Shown: positions 36,022 to 46,430 of the stretch, in pieces
Position numbering within the stretch: position 1 is the first letter of the stretch
How the letters are laid out: every line of letters begins with the position of its first letter
NCBI GenBank assembly: GCA_022453515.1
Contig: JAJNNY010000007.1
Span: forward strand, 682,001-746,000
Direction: 5' to 3'
DNA: 64,000 nucleotides
Source of the DNA: Astrocystis sublimbata
Lineage: Eukaryota > Ascomycota > Sordariomycetes > Xylariales > Xylariaceae
Notes under the pieces: generated by a model
The model's input: only the letters and a program-made list of their open reading frames with translations
What the model was told of the DNA's origin: nothing
Databases searched by the model: none
Position numbers and translations under genes: made by a program

Positions 36022-37254
36022 AAACTACAAGTGGCATATAAATTAGGGGTTTGGAATGCTACCATCAAGACTTCCTCCTGTGTTGCAGTATAGAATGTTG
36101 GAAGAACACGCAGCAGCTGGGAATACAACTTGAAGCCTCTGAGATTGCCCTGGTATATATATCGTCCCTTTTAACGGGCACCCGGTGTGCGCTCGTCTCT
36201 GTTTGCTTGTAGTTCACTTGGAATATATTGTTGTTAAATTGTAACGCTCGCCCGGATAAGGATGGACTCATACAGGCGACTCAAACTCGACATAAATCGA
36301 AACAGTTCAATGGCTGTCACTGATGTAACAACTCACACGTAAATATGGGCAATCTCTGAGCGGCATCAAGTGTTGTCTGCTATGATGTCTACTGTCTGCT
36401 GGCAGTGAAGTGGTATTTGTCCTGTCATAAATTATTTGACTCGGGATTATCGTGACTTTCCAGATCATTGGAATAATGGAAGCCAACAGACTAAACTTAC
36501 TACCAAGGTCAATGCCAGTAACAACCGAGGAAATCACAGAGTAGAGCTTGATTCTAGAATTTGATAAACAATCTCCGTGCTTGACCTTCAAGATGATGGA
36601 AACATTGATTCAGGGTATCGATATAGGGGAGGGCAGGAAATGGAGGAAAGAGGGAGAAATTCACTTTTAGCTCTCACCAATACACCACCACTCCTCGATG
36701 CACCTGCATCGCTAATTCAGACCTCCAAATAATTCCGACTATCGAAATAGTCCATAATAAGCAAATATGCCCTCCCTTTCTAATTGAGTTAGCCCTGCAT
36801 CGTCAGATTGTGCTGAGTCAAGTACGTTTGTTGAAGCATCAGTGCCAAGTACCGCTTTACACATCACCAAAATGGTACGATTGCCTGCCTGTGGTCTTGA
36901 GTGGCGGATAGGGAACGGCACTGTGTGGTGAATAAGGTGACATGTGCTGGTTGGTTCAATAAGTCACGATGATGACAAGCTGGCAAGCTGACAGGCGAGC
37001 TGAGTCTGAGGGGACAACGGCGTTTACGCTAAACCAAATATGTTCGCGACACAGCTACATCTAGATGGTGAGATGCCCACTTACCTCCTGGGCACTGCCT
37101 CACGAAGGATGGTGTATCGGATTGGAGGTCGCTACCTAAATATAAACCAGACATCTCCCGAGCATCATCAAGTGGCCTGGCTGTCCAACATAGCAACGTA
37201 AACACACCATAACATCCCACCACTGTTCCATCGCATTGCAAAGCATCCAGCACC
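36022..37254. other. Intergenic, AT-rich
   Basis: About 1.2 kb between the CHR transporter and the hydrolase gene. No supported ORF, RNA gene or repeat of note. Confidence 0.55.
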
Positions 37255-38348
37255 ATGTCGGACCTCCCCATCCAACAAAAGAACAAGGACGTCATCCCAG
37301 CGCCCAGCTACGAGTCCTTCGTCTCGCAGTTCGGCGATGCCTTCCCGAAGCCAGAGTTCCTCGAGTCTGATCTCGGGAAAACGGCCGTGTACCAACTTCC
37401 ACCTCCATCTGGACAGCTCACACGCCGTGTGCTAATGATCCACGGGCTAAACACGCCCGCCCTCGGCCTGCTGCCTCTTGCTAAGGAGCTTCAATCCTTA
37501 GACCCAGGCGCACATGTCGTGCTGTTCGACCTCTGGGGTCACGCTCTCTCTTCTAGCCCCAAATTGCCGCACAGAGCGCATATCTTCGAGTCCCAGATCT
37601 ACCAGGTGCTGGGATTCAGTATGTATTCCCTGGAGTCATTTAGTCTCCCTCCTGGCAAGTCTCGAAGGCATAAATGGCCTTGACAGATATCTATGCTCCC
37701 GGGACACCTGCAACCCCCCATTACATGATCAATATCTGTATTGTCAAAGGCAACTGCTAACCTCAGCCGGTTGAAGTGCAGTGGACATCGGCACACATGC
37801 TCGGCCACTCATTCGGCGGCTCGATGCTGACGCAATTCGCACAGCGCAACCCATGGGCTGTGCTGTCTGCCACACTCCTGGCACCCGCTGGCATGCTGAG
37901 CGAAGATCTCTTCAGCGACAAGCTGCGAGGGCTCCTGAAAGACTCGACGGATAGAGAGGCCGAGAAGATAGCTGTCGTACTGCCATTCCTTGAAGGCGGC
38001 CCGCTCGTGGTCCCGTCGGACTGGCAGGAACGCGTCAAGCGTGGCGAGGTCGTCGCCGAGGCGCTTAGAGAGTGGGAGCTGAAGGAACACAAGGGCTATG
38101 CTCAGAGCGTTAGCAGCATGTTCAGGGAAGGCAATGTTTACGGGTGTGAAGATTATTTTCATCGGTTCGCGCAGCTGCCACTGAAAAAGCTTGCCGTGCT
38201 GGGCGAAACGGATGTTATCATTGACAAGAACACGCTACTCCGTCTTGGCATGGAAGATGTCCACGTCGTCCCAAGACACGGCCATGCAGTTGTGCGGACT
38301 GCTCCAGGGGATGTCGCTCGCATTGTGTATGAGATGTGGACCCAATAG
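37255..38348 (+). CDS. Alpha/beta hydrolase
   Basis: Exons 37255-37618 and 37777-38348 give 311 residues. The only acceptor that keeps the frame is the AAG at 37774-37776, which yields the join ...VLGF-MQWTSAHMLGHSFGG. The fold is clear: RVLMIHGLNTP oxyanion strand (about 59-69), FDLWGHALSSSP, the nucleophile elbow GHSFGG with Ser133, a cap rich in Glu/Lys, LGETDVIIDKN as the likely acid strand, and RHGHAVV with a candidate catalytic His291. It has no signal peptide, so it is probably cytosolic. Members hydrolyse esters, lactones or C-C bonds; nothing narrows the substrate. It sits third in a same-strand run after a P450 and a CHR transporter, but spacing (over 1.2 kb) gives no proof of co-regulation. 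Confidence 0.9.
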
Positions 38349-41300
38349 AGTTAGGGAGGAGAGTCGACGGACAATTAGGTCTGACTTTCTTTTACCAGCT
38401 ACCTAGATCAGATATGACATATAACCTCGATAGACAGAAAATATTGCGCTTGATCGCGAATCCTCCGGGAAGCTTGTTGGTATGGCTTGTTGTAAATCGT
38501 AAGCCTCTCCGCTGGATTTCCCTTTACAGATAAAAGTCAAGTTCAGGAGTCTGTTTCATGGAATAGTACAAATGGCGACCGTACTGATGCTCGAGAATGA
38601 TTCGAACATCGAGCTTGATAGCTAGGTCATAACATAGCCTTTGCCCTCAACTGCTAAAAGCTATATCATAAGTTTTACAGTTTGATATTGCCTCATGGGA
38701 GGGTGCCTGGGTCAGTACAGACAAACGTAGTATATGCAAATTGCTATCAAATATTTGCCGACCAGAGTCCTCGATCCATACGGCCAAGACGTGCTAAATC
38801 ATGAAATAAGAGGATTTGTTCTGTGAATTTGTAAACCTCTTCAGTCACCTATTGAAGAAGTATACCCTTGTGCCCCTTGCCTGCTAGTAATGCATGGCGA
38901 GCATGGCGTACTGCAGGTAGTTTGGAGGAGGAGGAGCGAATACCTTGTCCCACCCCAGCTCCCGGCAACCAAGACATCGCCTGCTAGGTATGTAGGTATT
39001 TAGACTTCGAACCCCTACCGGAAAATAGCGTAATCAATCTCGCCCGAGTGAAGTGGTGTAGCCAAGGCCGCCGGGCGTGCAGAATAAGCAGAACGCTAAT
39101 AGACGCGGCGGCTAGAGCGAGATGGTAGGGGTGAATTTGGGTGTGCTATACGCAGTATGTATATCATTGAAGGACCAAATATCTAACGATACAACCATTG
39201 GCACAATTGCGACTTGTTAAAACAGCAGCGATCCTTTGGATGATAATGTGGACCGTAATAGTGAAATTATCGCACATAAACCAGAACATAAATGGTGCAC
39301 CTACTAAGTCTACCTAAGGGATACCTATATGCCTATCTAAATAGATGGCACGATGGGTAGTATTCCCGGTTTTTACGATGAACGCTGATCGACATCTGCG
39401 GGGTAAAATTGAGGTGATCCTCCAACCTCCCTGGCATTACTAACACAGCTGTCGGATGCTTTGTTGCGAACATGATATATACTCTAGAGGTTCGCCAGAA
39501 CTTTGGAGGCCAGCATCCCAGTCCACGTAACATGTCACCGTTGAGCTTTCCTCCTGGTCTTCCGAATTGGAAATGGACGTCAAGCGACATAACGAGGCAG
39601 TATGGAGAAGCAGTGGTATGGAGAAGCAGGCTCGGTAGGGTCTTGAAGGAATGACGAACCGCCAAGTCGGGGGAAACCAGCTGATCTGATCGGTTCGGAT
39701 CCGGCCGCCAATCTATCCATGGAGAGCCATAGAACTCGATGCGAATGAGTGGGAGTCGCCAAACTTAGTGTGCCACTGTAGTTCTGGCCCGCTTATAGTA
39801 AAGTGTGATTGATTGATTACCTTGAAGTCAACAAGCAAATCGAGGACGGTCTACCTAGCTAACTTCTAGAAAAGGAGGAGCAGCCAAGAATAGGGGACCT
39901 GCAGTAAACTTAGGTACCTACGATTAGGTACCTAGGTACTCATCTACCTACAGCTACCCTCTCTTTTTCCTGCGCTGCCACGTGCTATACGCATCAAGGT
40001 TAGGTAAGGTCGCAAGTGCGAAATCGCTAGGGGTGGCTGGCTCAAACTTGCATGAAAAACGACGCGAGATTAATTCCGTGTCAGTGGTTAGATCCATGAC
40101 GTCCTCTTTGCCTTAGCTACCTACTAAAGTGCAGCATCATCCGACTACCGTAATTGAAATAACTTTAGACTTGGAAACTGTCCTAGGGATACTTAAGCCT
40201 TACAAATATATTACCAGTTACTACCTAGATAGTACGTATTCGGTCAGTTGTATACACGCAACACATCGTGCCAAATGCCTACCTACCTAGGTAGGTAGCT
40301 AGCATAACCCATTTCGTCCGATGCCCCCTAAACGTACTTGGTAAGGGGCTTGGGGCGAGGGGGGCCTCAGTTCTGGGGATGACAGTGGGTGGCGCAGTTT
40401 GTGCAGTCGAGAGAGTGCAGAAAGAAGGCCGGCCGAATTGGGATAAGCAGAAGGGACGAGGGACGGAAGAGAGGGGCAGATTGGGGGACTATTACCGACG
40501 CATAAGATGTCTCTAGCCCGAATAAGGCTTAGTGGGCCTGATCCCACTAGCACACGCACCGTAGGGGCCAGCACAAAGCAGGTATTCTATCCAGGTGCTG
40601 CCGTACTGAGAGAGTACCGCACTGCGCGGAAAGTGGTCACGAGATACAAGCTGGTCGGATCGTGGTACATGGGCCAATGTGCACAGGGTTCTGCCCGGGG
40701 CAAGCCAGAGGCGATTCGGGCTCGGCGGATGTAGATTGGACGGCGCTTCTGGAGAGGGAAAATGCAGGTGGTATTTTGGACGGGTTAAACAAACGGAGCA
40801 GCAAGCAGATGGACGAGGATGGATAGCATACGCATACCAACTGCACCGAGTTAGCATGACAGACGGGAGTTCACCCAACCTATTTACCTAACTCCAGTTG
40901 ACACCGGCCGTGTTTAGGCCATCTATTGCTTCTACATGTACCATTAGCATTAGGTAAGGTACATATCTAAGTACCTCTTCGACACAACATCTCCCTCGAT
41001 CTGATCTTAGCGACACCGTCACCGACTCGGTCACTGTCACTTTCACCGTAACCGTCACCGCCACCGACACCGACCTGCGGATTGGCTACGTTGGGTACGC
41101 AGGGCAGACCACCTGTAGGTACCTCCTAGCTAAGGCACCTAAGCAGGCGAATCTACGTCGCCTACGTTGGGTGAAGACTTGGCAAAACGTGCTCTGCTCG
41201 GAATGGAGACATATTGAATGCCAACAACCACCACCACCACCTACACCACCTACACGTCGTCTTGCTATTGATCTACCTCTGCCGCCAGCACCGCTACCGC

Positions 41301-41749
41301 TACCGCCGCCGACGTCGCTCATATACCTGCGGATTTGTCTACGACCTCGTCCACGCCCGCAGATGTGAACACACGTGTCTCCCAATCCCAATCCCCCTCG
41401 TCGACCGTCCCATCCCCGTTCCACCCCGAACCGTGCATCGCAGCGAACCGTCGTCGTATAGCAGCCACTCGCCCCTTTTCTCCAACTTCGCCCCCGAGGA
41501 CTGCTGCCCAGTGCCGAGGCCCGATACACCTGTCGACAGCTTGATGGGCTGCTGCGGACGACTGGTGCCCGACAGACACTACCCCTAGGCGCCGTGCCCC
41601 GGCCGATCATCCGGGCCCTCAAGATCAAAACCCATGCTGGTCTCGCGAATCCCTCGACGTCCTGCTCTGTGCGATCCTTCTCCCAAAGCAGGGGTAGCAG
41701 GGGATCCCCCGAGGGCTGACCTCTCCCGAGGTCGCTAGAGACACTCTCC
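38349..41749. other. Long intergenic / leader region upstream of the Zds1 gene
   Basis: About 3.4 kb with no supported protein gene. It is dense in TACCTA/TAGGTA motifs (39905-39960; a perfect 20-bp palindrome at 40279-40298) and degenerate ACCGTC hexamers (about 41010-41072). A minus-strand Gly/Arg-rich open frame at 41086-41751 is the shadow of this GC-rich leader. The 3' part is probably the 5' UTR and promoter of the Zds1 homologue. Confidence 0.5.
40279..40298. repeat. Perfect 20-bp palindrome of the TACCTA/TAGGTA family
   Basis: CTACCTACCTAGGTAGGTAG is identical to its reverse complement and centred on CCTAGG. Partial copies recur in many intergenic spacers of the window. Confidence 0.9.
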
Positions 41750-44748
41750 ATGATGGTATGTGCCCCCTGCCACGCCCGTCGTCGCCCACGTCATCGCCTC
41801 TTCCCGCCGCTAGCCAACCCTAATGCCCGCCGAGCCCATCGGGCTGCTCTGTGCCCATGCCCGCTCTCGCGCTTGTTGTGTCCGACCTATGTATATATAG
41901 ATATATATGCCCTTCTCGCAGCTGCGGAGGACCCGGGACTAACCATGTGTGTCGGCTCTAGACCTCTCGACGGCCTCGCGATGTGGACGGCGGTAGCTTC
42001 GCGACCCGGCGTGGCCATGCCAACCAGCTCTCCATCTCGGACACCAGCCACCATATCACCGAGACCATCGGCACCATGTACGGCGATGACGACGACTACC
42101 AGTTTGGCGACTCGCGCCCGCTGAGTTTCATCGCAGCGCCCCGCGGCGGGGAGCAGCTGTCCGACCGCCGTGACCCCGACATGTCGCCTGCCGACGAGCA
42201 CCGTCTAAGGCTGGTTCGATCTACCTCGAGCGAGACCGGCTCCCTGAACGGAACCCCGCCCAACAGGCCCCAGATACACACCACGTCGATGCAACGCCAG
42301 AGCAGCCTGTCGAGAACCAACTCCAACGGGAGCACCACCAGTCCCGTATCCCCGGGGGGCTCCATGTCACCGTCGCTGCGTGACATGCGCGATGGCTCCG
42401 ACTCCTACCCCATGACCAATATAGACAACCCCAACGATATCGCGCAGGAATTGAGTAACCTACAGGCACTGCGGAGGCTTTCGATGGATGTCTCCAACAA
42501 TAGCGACCCGGATCTACTCCCCTTTCAGGCAATGTCACTGGTGCCCATGCCGTCCATCGCACCCAGGGGTGATGACGAAGCTGATCCCTCGAGATTGCTG
42601 TGGGTTCCGGCAGGCGTGCATCCAGAGCTAGCGCCCACAGAGTTCAAGAACTTTGTCGAGAAGCGAGTGCAGTCGATGAAGAGGAGGTCCAGCGAGAACT
42701 CTCTTTCACCAGATGGTCTCGATCGGAGCGATTCGGGAAGCCTGCGGAGAAAAAAGTCCATGTTGTCCAGACAGGTGGAAAGCACCAGCGGTCAAACCGG
42801 TGACGGGTATTTTGACGGCGCCGAGAGGCTAGAAGGAAAGAGATCCCAAGCGCAGCCAGAGCACAGTGGACCGGAACTGAGCCTCGATGAACTCATGAAG
42901 GACCCGGCCAATGCCGTTCGGAAGCTAACATTGGATTCAAAAGGCGGCAGCGATAATGCGTCATCTGGCGAGGATATGCCCATACTACCTGTAGCCCCGG
43001 GCACTGGCCTTCGTCGGTCGACACGCACCACCTACAGAAAGGGTGGAAGTCTACGCAACCGACAGAGCTCAGATAAGAACAACGAGCGTTTGACTTTCTC
43101 TCAGCGGATGGCCAAGAAGCAAGACGAAGCTGGTGAAGATGATTTGCCCAGCCCTGGGTCGCCTATGGGCGCCCCTATCGGTCACGGTCTGGTACGAGTG
43201 CAATCAGAACCGGTGCCGGACAATTATTCTCGGCCTTCCCGATCCGCTCGGAAACAGCAGGACGCATCGCTAGATTCATACGATGGAAACTCACAGAACG
43301 ATAGCAAGGAGCAGGGTCGACCTCAGTCTGCGAGGTCGACCGGGCTCAATCGGATCACTTCCGTAGACAATGCGCGTTCGCCTGCATCCGCTCCTCAAAT
43401 TGTCGAGACGCCTCCCTCTGAAGACGCCGGGCAGAGAGGGAACGACGCTGGCAGGCCATTCCCTGAACGGTCTTCCTCACAACGTGCTGCGGTTCCCGAT
43501 CTGTCTCAACAGTCATCAAGTGTACCTTCAGAGCCTCCTGCCCGCTCTAGTAGACGCCCAACATATAATCAATCGCAGCAAAAGGCACCGCAACAACAGG
43601 CGACGAATACCGGATCTCACCCCCCAAGGTCGCAAACTGTGCCCACCCAAAATTATGATGACGTGGCTCAGACATCTTCGTCCATGGTACCAGGCAGTGC
43701 ATCTAGAACCGACACTCTGACTTTTATCCCCACGTTCTCTGCATCCGAGGAGAGGAAGAGCGAAAAGCGGGGCAAGAAGGAGACCCCCGAGAGTGCGTCG
43801 TCCAAGGGTACCTCTTGGAAATGGTTCAAGAGTGATGACAAGGAGAAGAAGAAGAAGGAAGAAGAGGCGAAGAAGTCCAAGACTAAAGCTTTCGTAGAGA
43901 AAGCTCATGATAATGTTCGGCTTGACGTTTTGCAAACTTCAATTGATACAGCATTACATAAAGGGCGAGAAAGTCTCCTGCTGGACCGCGACAACATAGA
44001 TGGCAAATTAGAGGAGGAGAGACGGAAAGAGAACAGCCGAAGATCCGGGGACCAGAAGAAGGAAAAAGACGGTCTGTTTTCTTCACTTTTCAGCAGCAGC
44101 AAGAAGAAGGGCGAGAGAGACTCGAGTCACCGAAAATCGCATTTGCAGCGGCCATCTTCACCAGAACCAGCGCCATATAGACCTCTACGACCGGACGTTG
44201 ACTACCACTGGACCAGGTTTCCGATCCTTGAAGAGAGGGCTATCTACCGTATGGCACACATCAAGCTTGCAAATCCCCGGCGCGCGCTGTACAGCCAGGT
44301 CCTACTGAGCAACTTCATGTATGCTTACCTCGCAAAAGTCCAGGCCATGCACCCCCAGATCCAAGTACCCCAATCACCCCAACAGAAGAGACTCCAAGAA
44401 GAAGAGAGGAAGCGCCAAGAGCAGGAGCAGCAATACTTGGAGCAACAGCAGGCTCAGGAAAGCATCGATCGCTACAATTTCGAGTACCACCGAGTGAGTT
44501 ATCTTTGCACCCTTGCCGAGAATGCTTAAATTGACATGTACTAGTCAGCAAATCAGTACTCGGATCCGAGCATGCAGCATGAACCGGGTGATTATCCTGA
44601 ATCCGCCGAGATCTATGATTATGACCATGGCAAGGACGAGGCTCAGGATGGGAGTTACGGAGATGGTTATGGTGTGACCAAAGACTACTATTCCTACGGT
44701 AATCAAAATGGGCAGCAGCGACAGGACAAAGAAGAAGAGATGTGGTGA
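41750..44748 (+). CDS. Zds1/Zds2 homologue (PP2A and polarity regulator)
   Basis: Exons 41750-41755 (ATGATG only), 41962-44493 and 44545-44748 give 913 residues. The tiny first exon is inferred: the main frame has no ATG before residue Met57 (42076), yet QLSISDTSHHITETIG upstream of that Met looks like conserved coding sequence. Donor GTATGT at 41756, branch GACTAAC and acceptor CTCTAG at 41961 join it in phase. The centre is Ser/Pro/Gln-rich and disordered, with a conserved LLWVPAGVHPELAP segment (about 210-225) and a Lys-rich block. The Zds C-terminal domain is clear near the end: DYHWTRFPILEERAIYRMAH and NPRRALYSQVLLSNFMYAYL. In yeast Zds1/2 hold Cdc55-PP2A and act in mitosis and polarity; the same role is likely here. 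A Tyr/Asp/Gly-rich last exon follows. Confidence 0.9.
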
Positions 44749-45611
44749 TTCTTATCTTTTAATGGGGAAGCCCATGCTATGAAGGGCAAATGAAACGAAC
44801 ATCTGAACGAAAGCGCTTACCTTGCTTGTATAAACCTGACCTAGCCAGTGCATATATGGGAGTTTGGGGAGAAGGGAAATTGGAGGTAACCGAAATATCA
44901 TTTTTGGGGGGTTGCGGCGCTGTGAGTATGTATGTTGAGTACATATTACAGCCCACTCCGTCTGGTCATGTTCAATGGGGCATATATCTTATCATTCCAT
45001 GAAGGACTTTCCACTTTTTCATTATTATTGTTGAACTGATAAGTTGGCATGATGGACGGATGTACGAACTTATAGTCACCCGACTGTTGACGATAGAGAG
45101 CAAGATATACCGAATTATTATCATCAATATGAAAGAATAAAAACCTTGGTGAATTATTTGGGTGCTTGCTAGACGCTGTCATTTGCCAGCTGCAGACACT
45201 GTGAAGTGAAGGCATTTGTTAGGGGAGCAACTCCTTCTGAGTACCTGTATCGGCGTTAACTTGTTTATATTTAGATGCGCTGTAGTTGGAATGGGAAGGA
45301 GCATATGATGGGGTCTGTATTTATTAATGACGGTAGTGGATCAACCAAAAGTCAGTCGTGGAGTCTGGTTATTTATTGCCAGCTGAGATATTCTTCTTGG
45401 ACAAATGAGTGAAGAGAAACAGAAGCTTCGCCACGGACATCCGGCTGTGGCTGTAAAGCGCAACTTTCAGAGCTGGCGTGAGGGACCCATTGTATGTGAG
45501 GGTCATACCTTTCTACCTGCATTTCTCTTCATAGTCCTCAGGTCTGAATACTTACATGCCTTAGGGTCATCGAATAAAGACGAAAAAGTAGGCGATCGAG
45601 AATAAAGATCC
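44749..45611. other. Intergenic spacer
   Basis: The 3' region of the Zds1 gene and upstream of the NTF2-like gene. An ATG at 45405 opens a 66-codon frame with a possible donor GTATGT at 45493. I cannot connect it convincingly to the next gene. Confidence 0.45.
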
Positions 45612-46430
45612 ATGATGGACTACTATCGAGTTGTTTTTGCGAGGCAGCGAGCCCACACTTACTTGTTACATAACCATGTATCGAGCCATACGTTCCCGTA
45701 CATAATCAGCACAAACAAGGCATTATTGTCCACCAACACCGGTACCGACCCATACCCAATACCTACATCTCTTTCTAGCTCAAGCTCAAGCTTAGGCCCA
45801 GTCGCAGCCACGAAATACAGTCTCGGTCAACCTTTCGCGTCCACCAAAGCCCTACTAGAATTCCTCTACGCGGACCTAGCCCGGCTCTCGCTCGTGTCCA
45901 ACCCCGACATCGTCCTGCACCCGTTCCACGACCCTCTTCGCCCGCTGCGAGGCATCGCGGCGGCCCAGGCGCACGAGGAGGCGCTCTTGAGAGCCGCGCG
46001 GGGCACGTTGCGGATGGAGGTGGAGGATATCGTGGCGAACAGGACCTTTGGAGCCGTGTTGGGGGCTATGAGGGGGAAGTTTGGGACAGGAGGAGATGGG
46101 GTGAGAGGAGAGGAGGGGGAGAAGGAGGACGAGGTGAAGATACCGTTCTGTGGTCTTTGGAGATTCGATGGGGATGGGTGGGCTGTGGAGCATTGGGAGA
46201 ATGCGGAGTGCACTCGCTCACAGGCGATGGCTGTGAAGAAGGCGATGGATGATTGCATGGGAGAAATCAGCCATGGTATGTCTCCATTAGTTCAACCATC
46301 CGGCCAAGTCGGAACCAGGCTGCTGGGCGGTGTCGCCCTGCCGCTCGCCAAGAAGAGACAGATAGATGTAGGAGTGGATGATTGTATGGGAGAGGATGAT
46401 CGTATGGGAGGGGATGATTTTATGGGATAG
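45612..46430 (+). CDS. NTF2/SnoaL-like domain protein, repeat at C-terminus
   Basis: A single frame of 272 codons starts at a double ATG. Residues about 70-215 look like an NTF2/SnoaL-fold cone: YSLGQPFASTKALLEFLYADL helix, DIVLHPFHDPLRPLRGIAAA, EALLRAARGTLRMEVEDIVAN, then a strand-rich IPFCGLWRFDGDGWAVEHWENA ending typical of SnoaL-like proteins, where WEN closes the barrel. Such proteins are small cyclases, isomerases or ligand binders; no activity is claimed. Residues 1-65 are low in family features and may be leader or contain an unseen intron. The last 25 codons are built from 15-bp repeats (DDCMG, DDRMG, DDFMG). A GTATGT at 46274 could splice them off, so the true C-terminus is uncertain. 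Confidence 0.62.
   Translation: MMDYYRVVFARQRAHTYLLHNHVSSHTFPYIISTNKALLSTNTGTDPYPIPTSLSSSSSSLGPVAATKYSLGQPFASTKALLEFLYADLARLSLVSNPDIVLHPFHDPLRPLRGIAAAQAHEEALLRAARGTLRMEVEDIVANRTFGAVLGAMRGKFGTGGDGVRGEEGEKEDEVKIPFCGLWRFDGDGWAVEHWENAECTRSQAMAVKKAMDDCMGEISHGMSPLVQPSGQVGTRLLGGVALPLAKKRQIDVGVDDCMGEDDRMGGDDFMG
46377..46428 (+). repeat. 15-bp tandem repeat encoding DD-x-MG
   Basis: GATGATTGTATGGGA-type units repeat three times at the 3' end of the NTF2-like frame, with an older copy near 46248-46262. The sequence just after the stop continues in GATGTGATGGG style, so the array crosses the coding boundary. Confidence 0.75.

Noticed and set aside
41086..41751. 221-codon minus-strand Gly/Arg-rich frame
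   Set aside because: Low-complexity composition, no domain; it overlaps the GC-rich leader and first exon of the Zds1 gene and looks like a chance frame.
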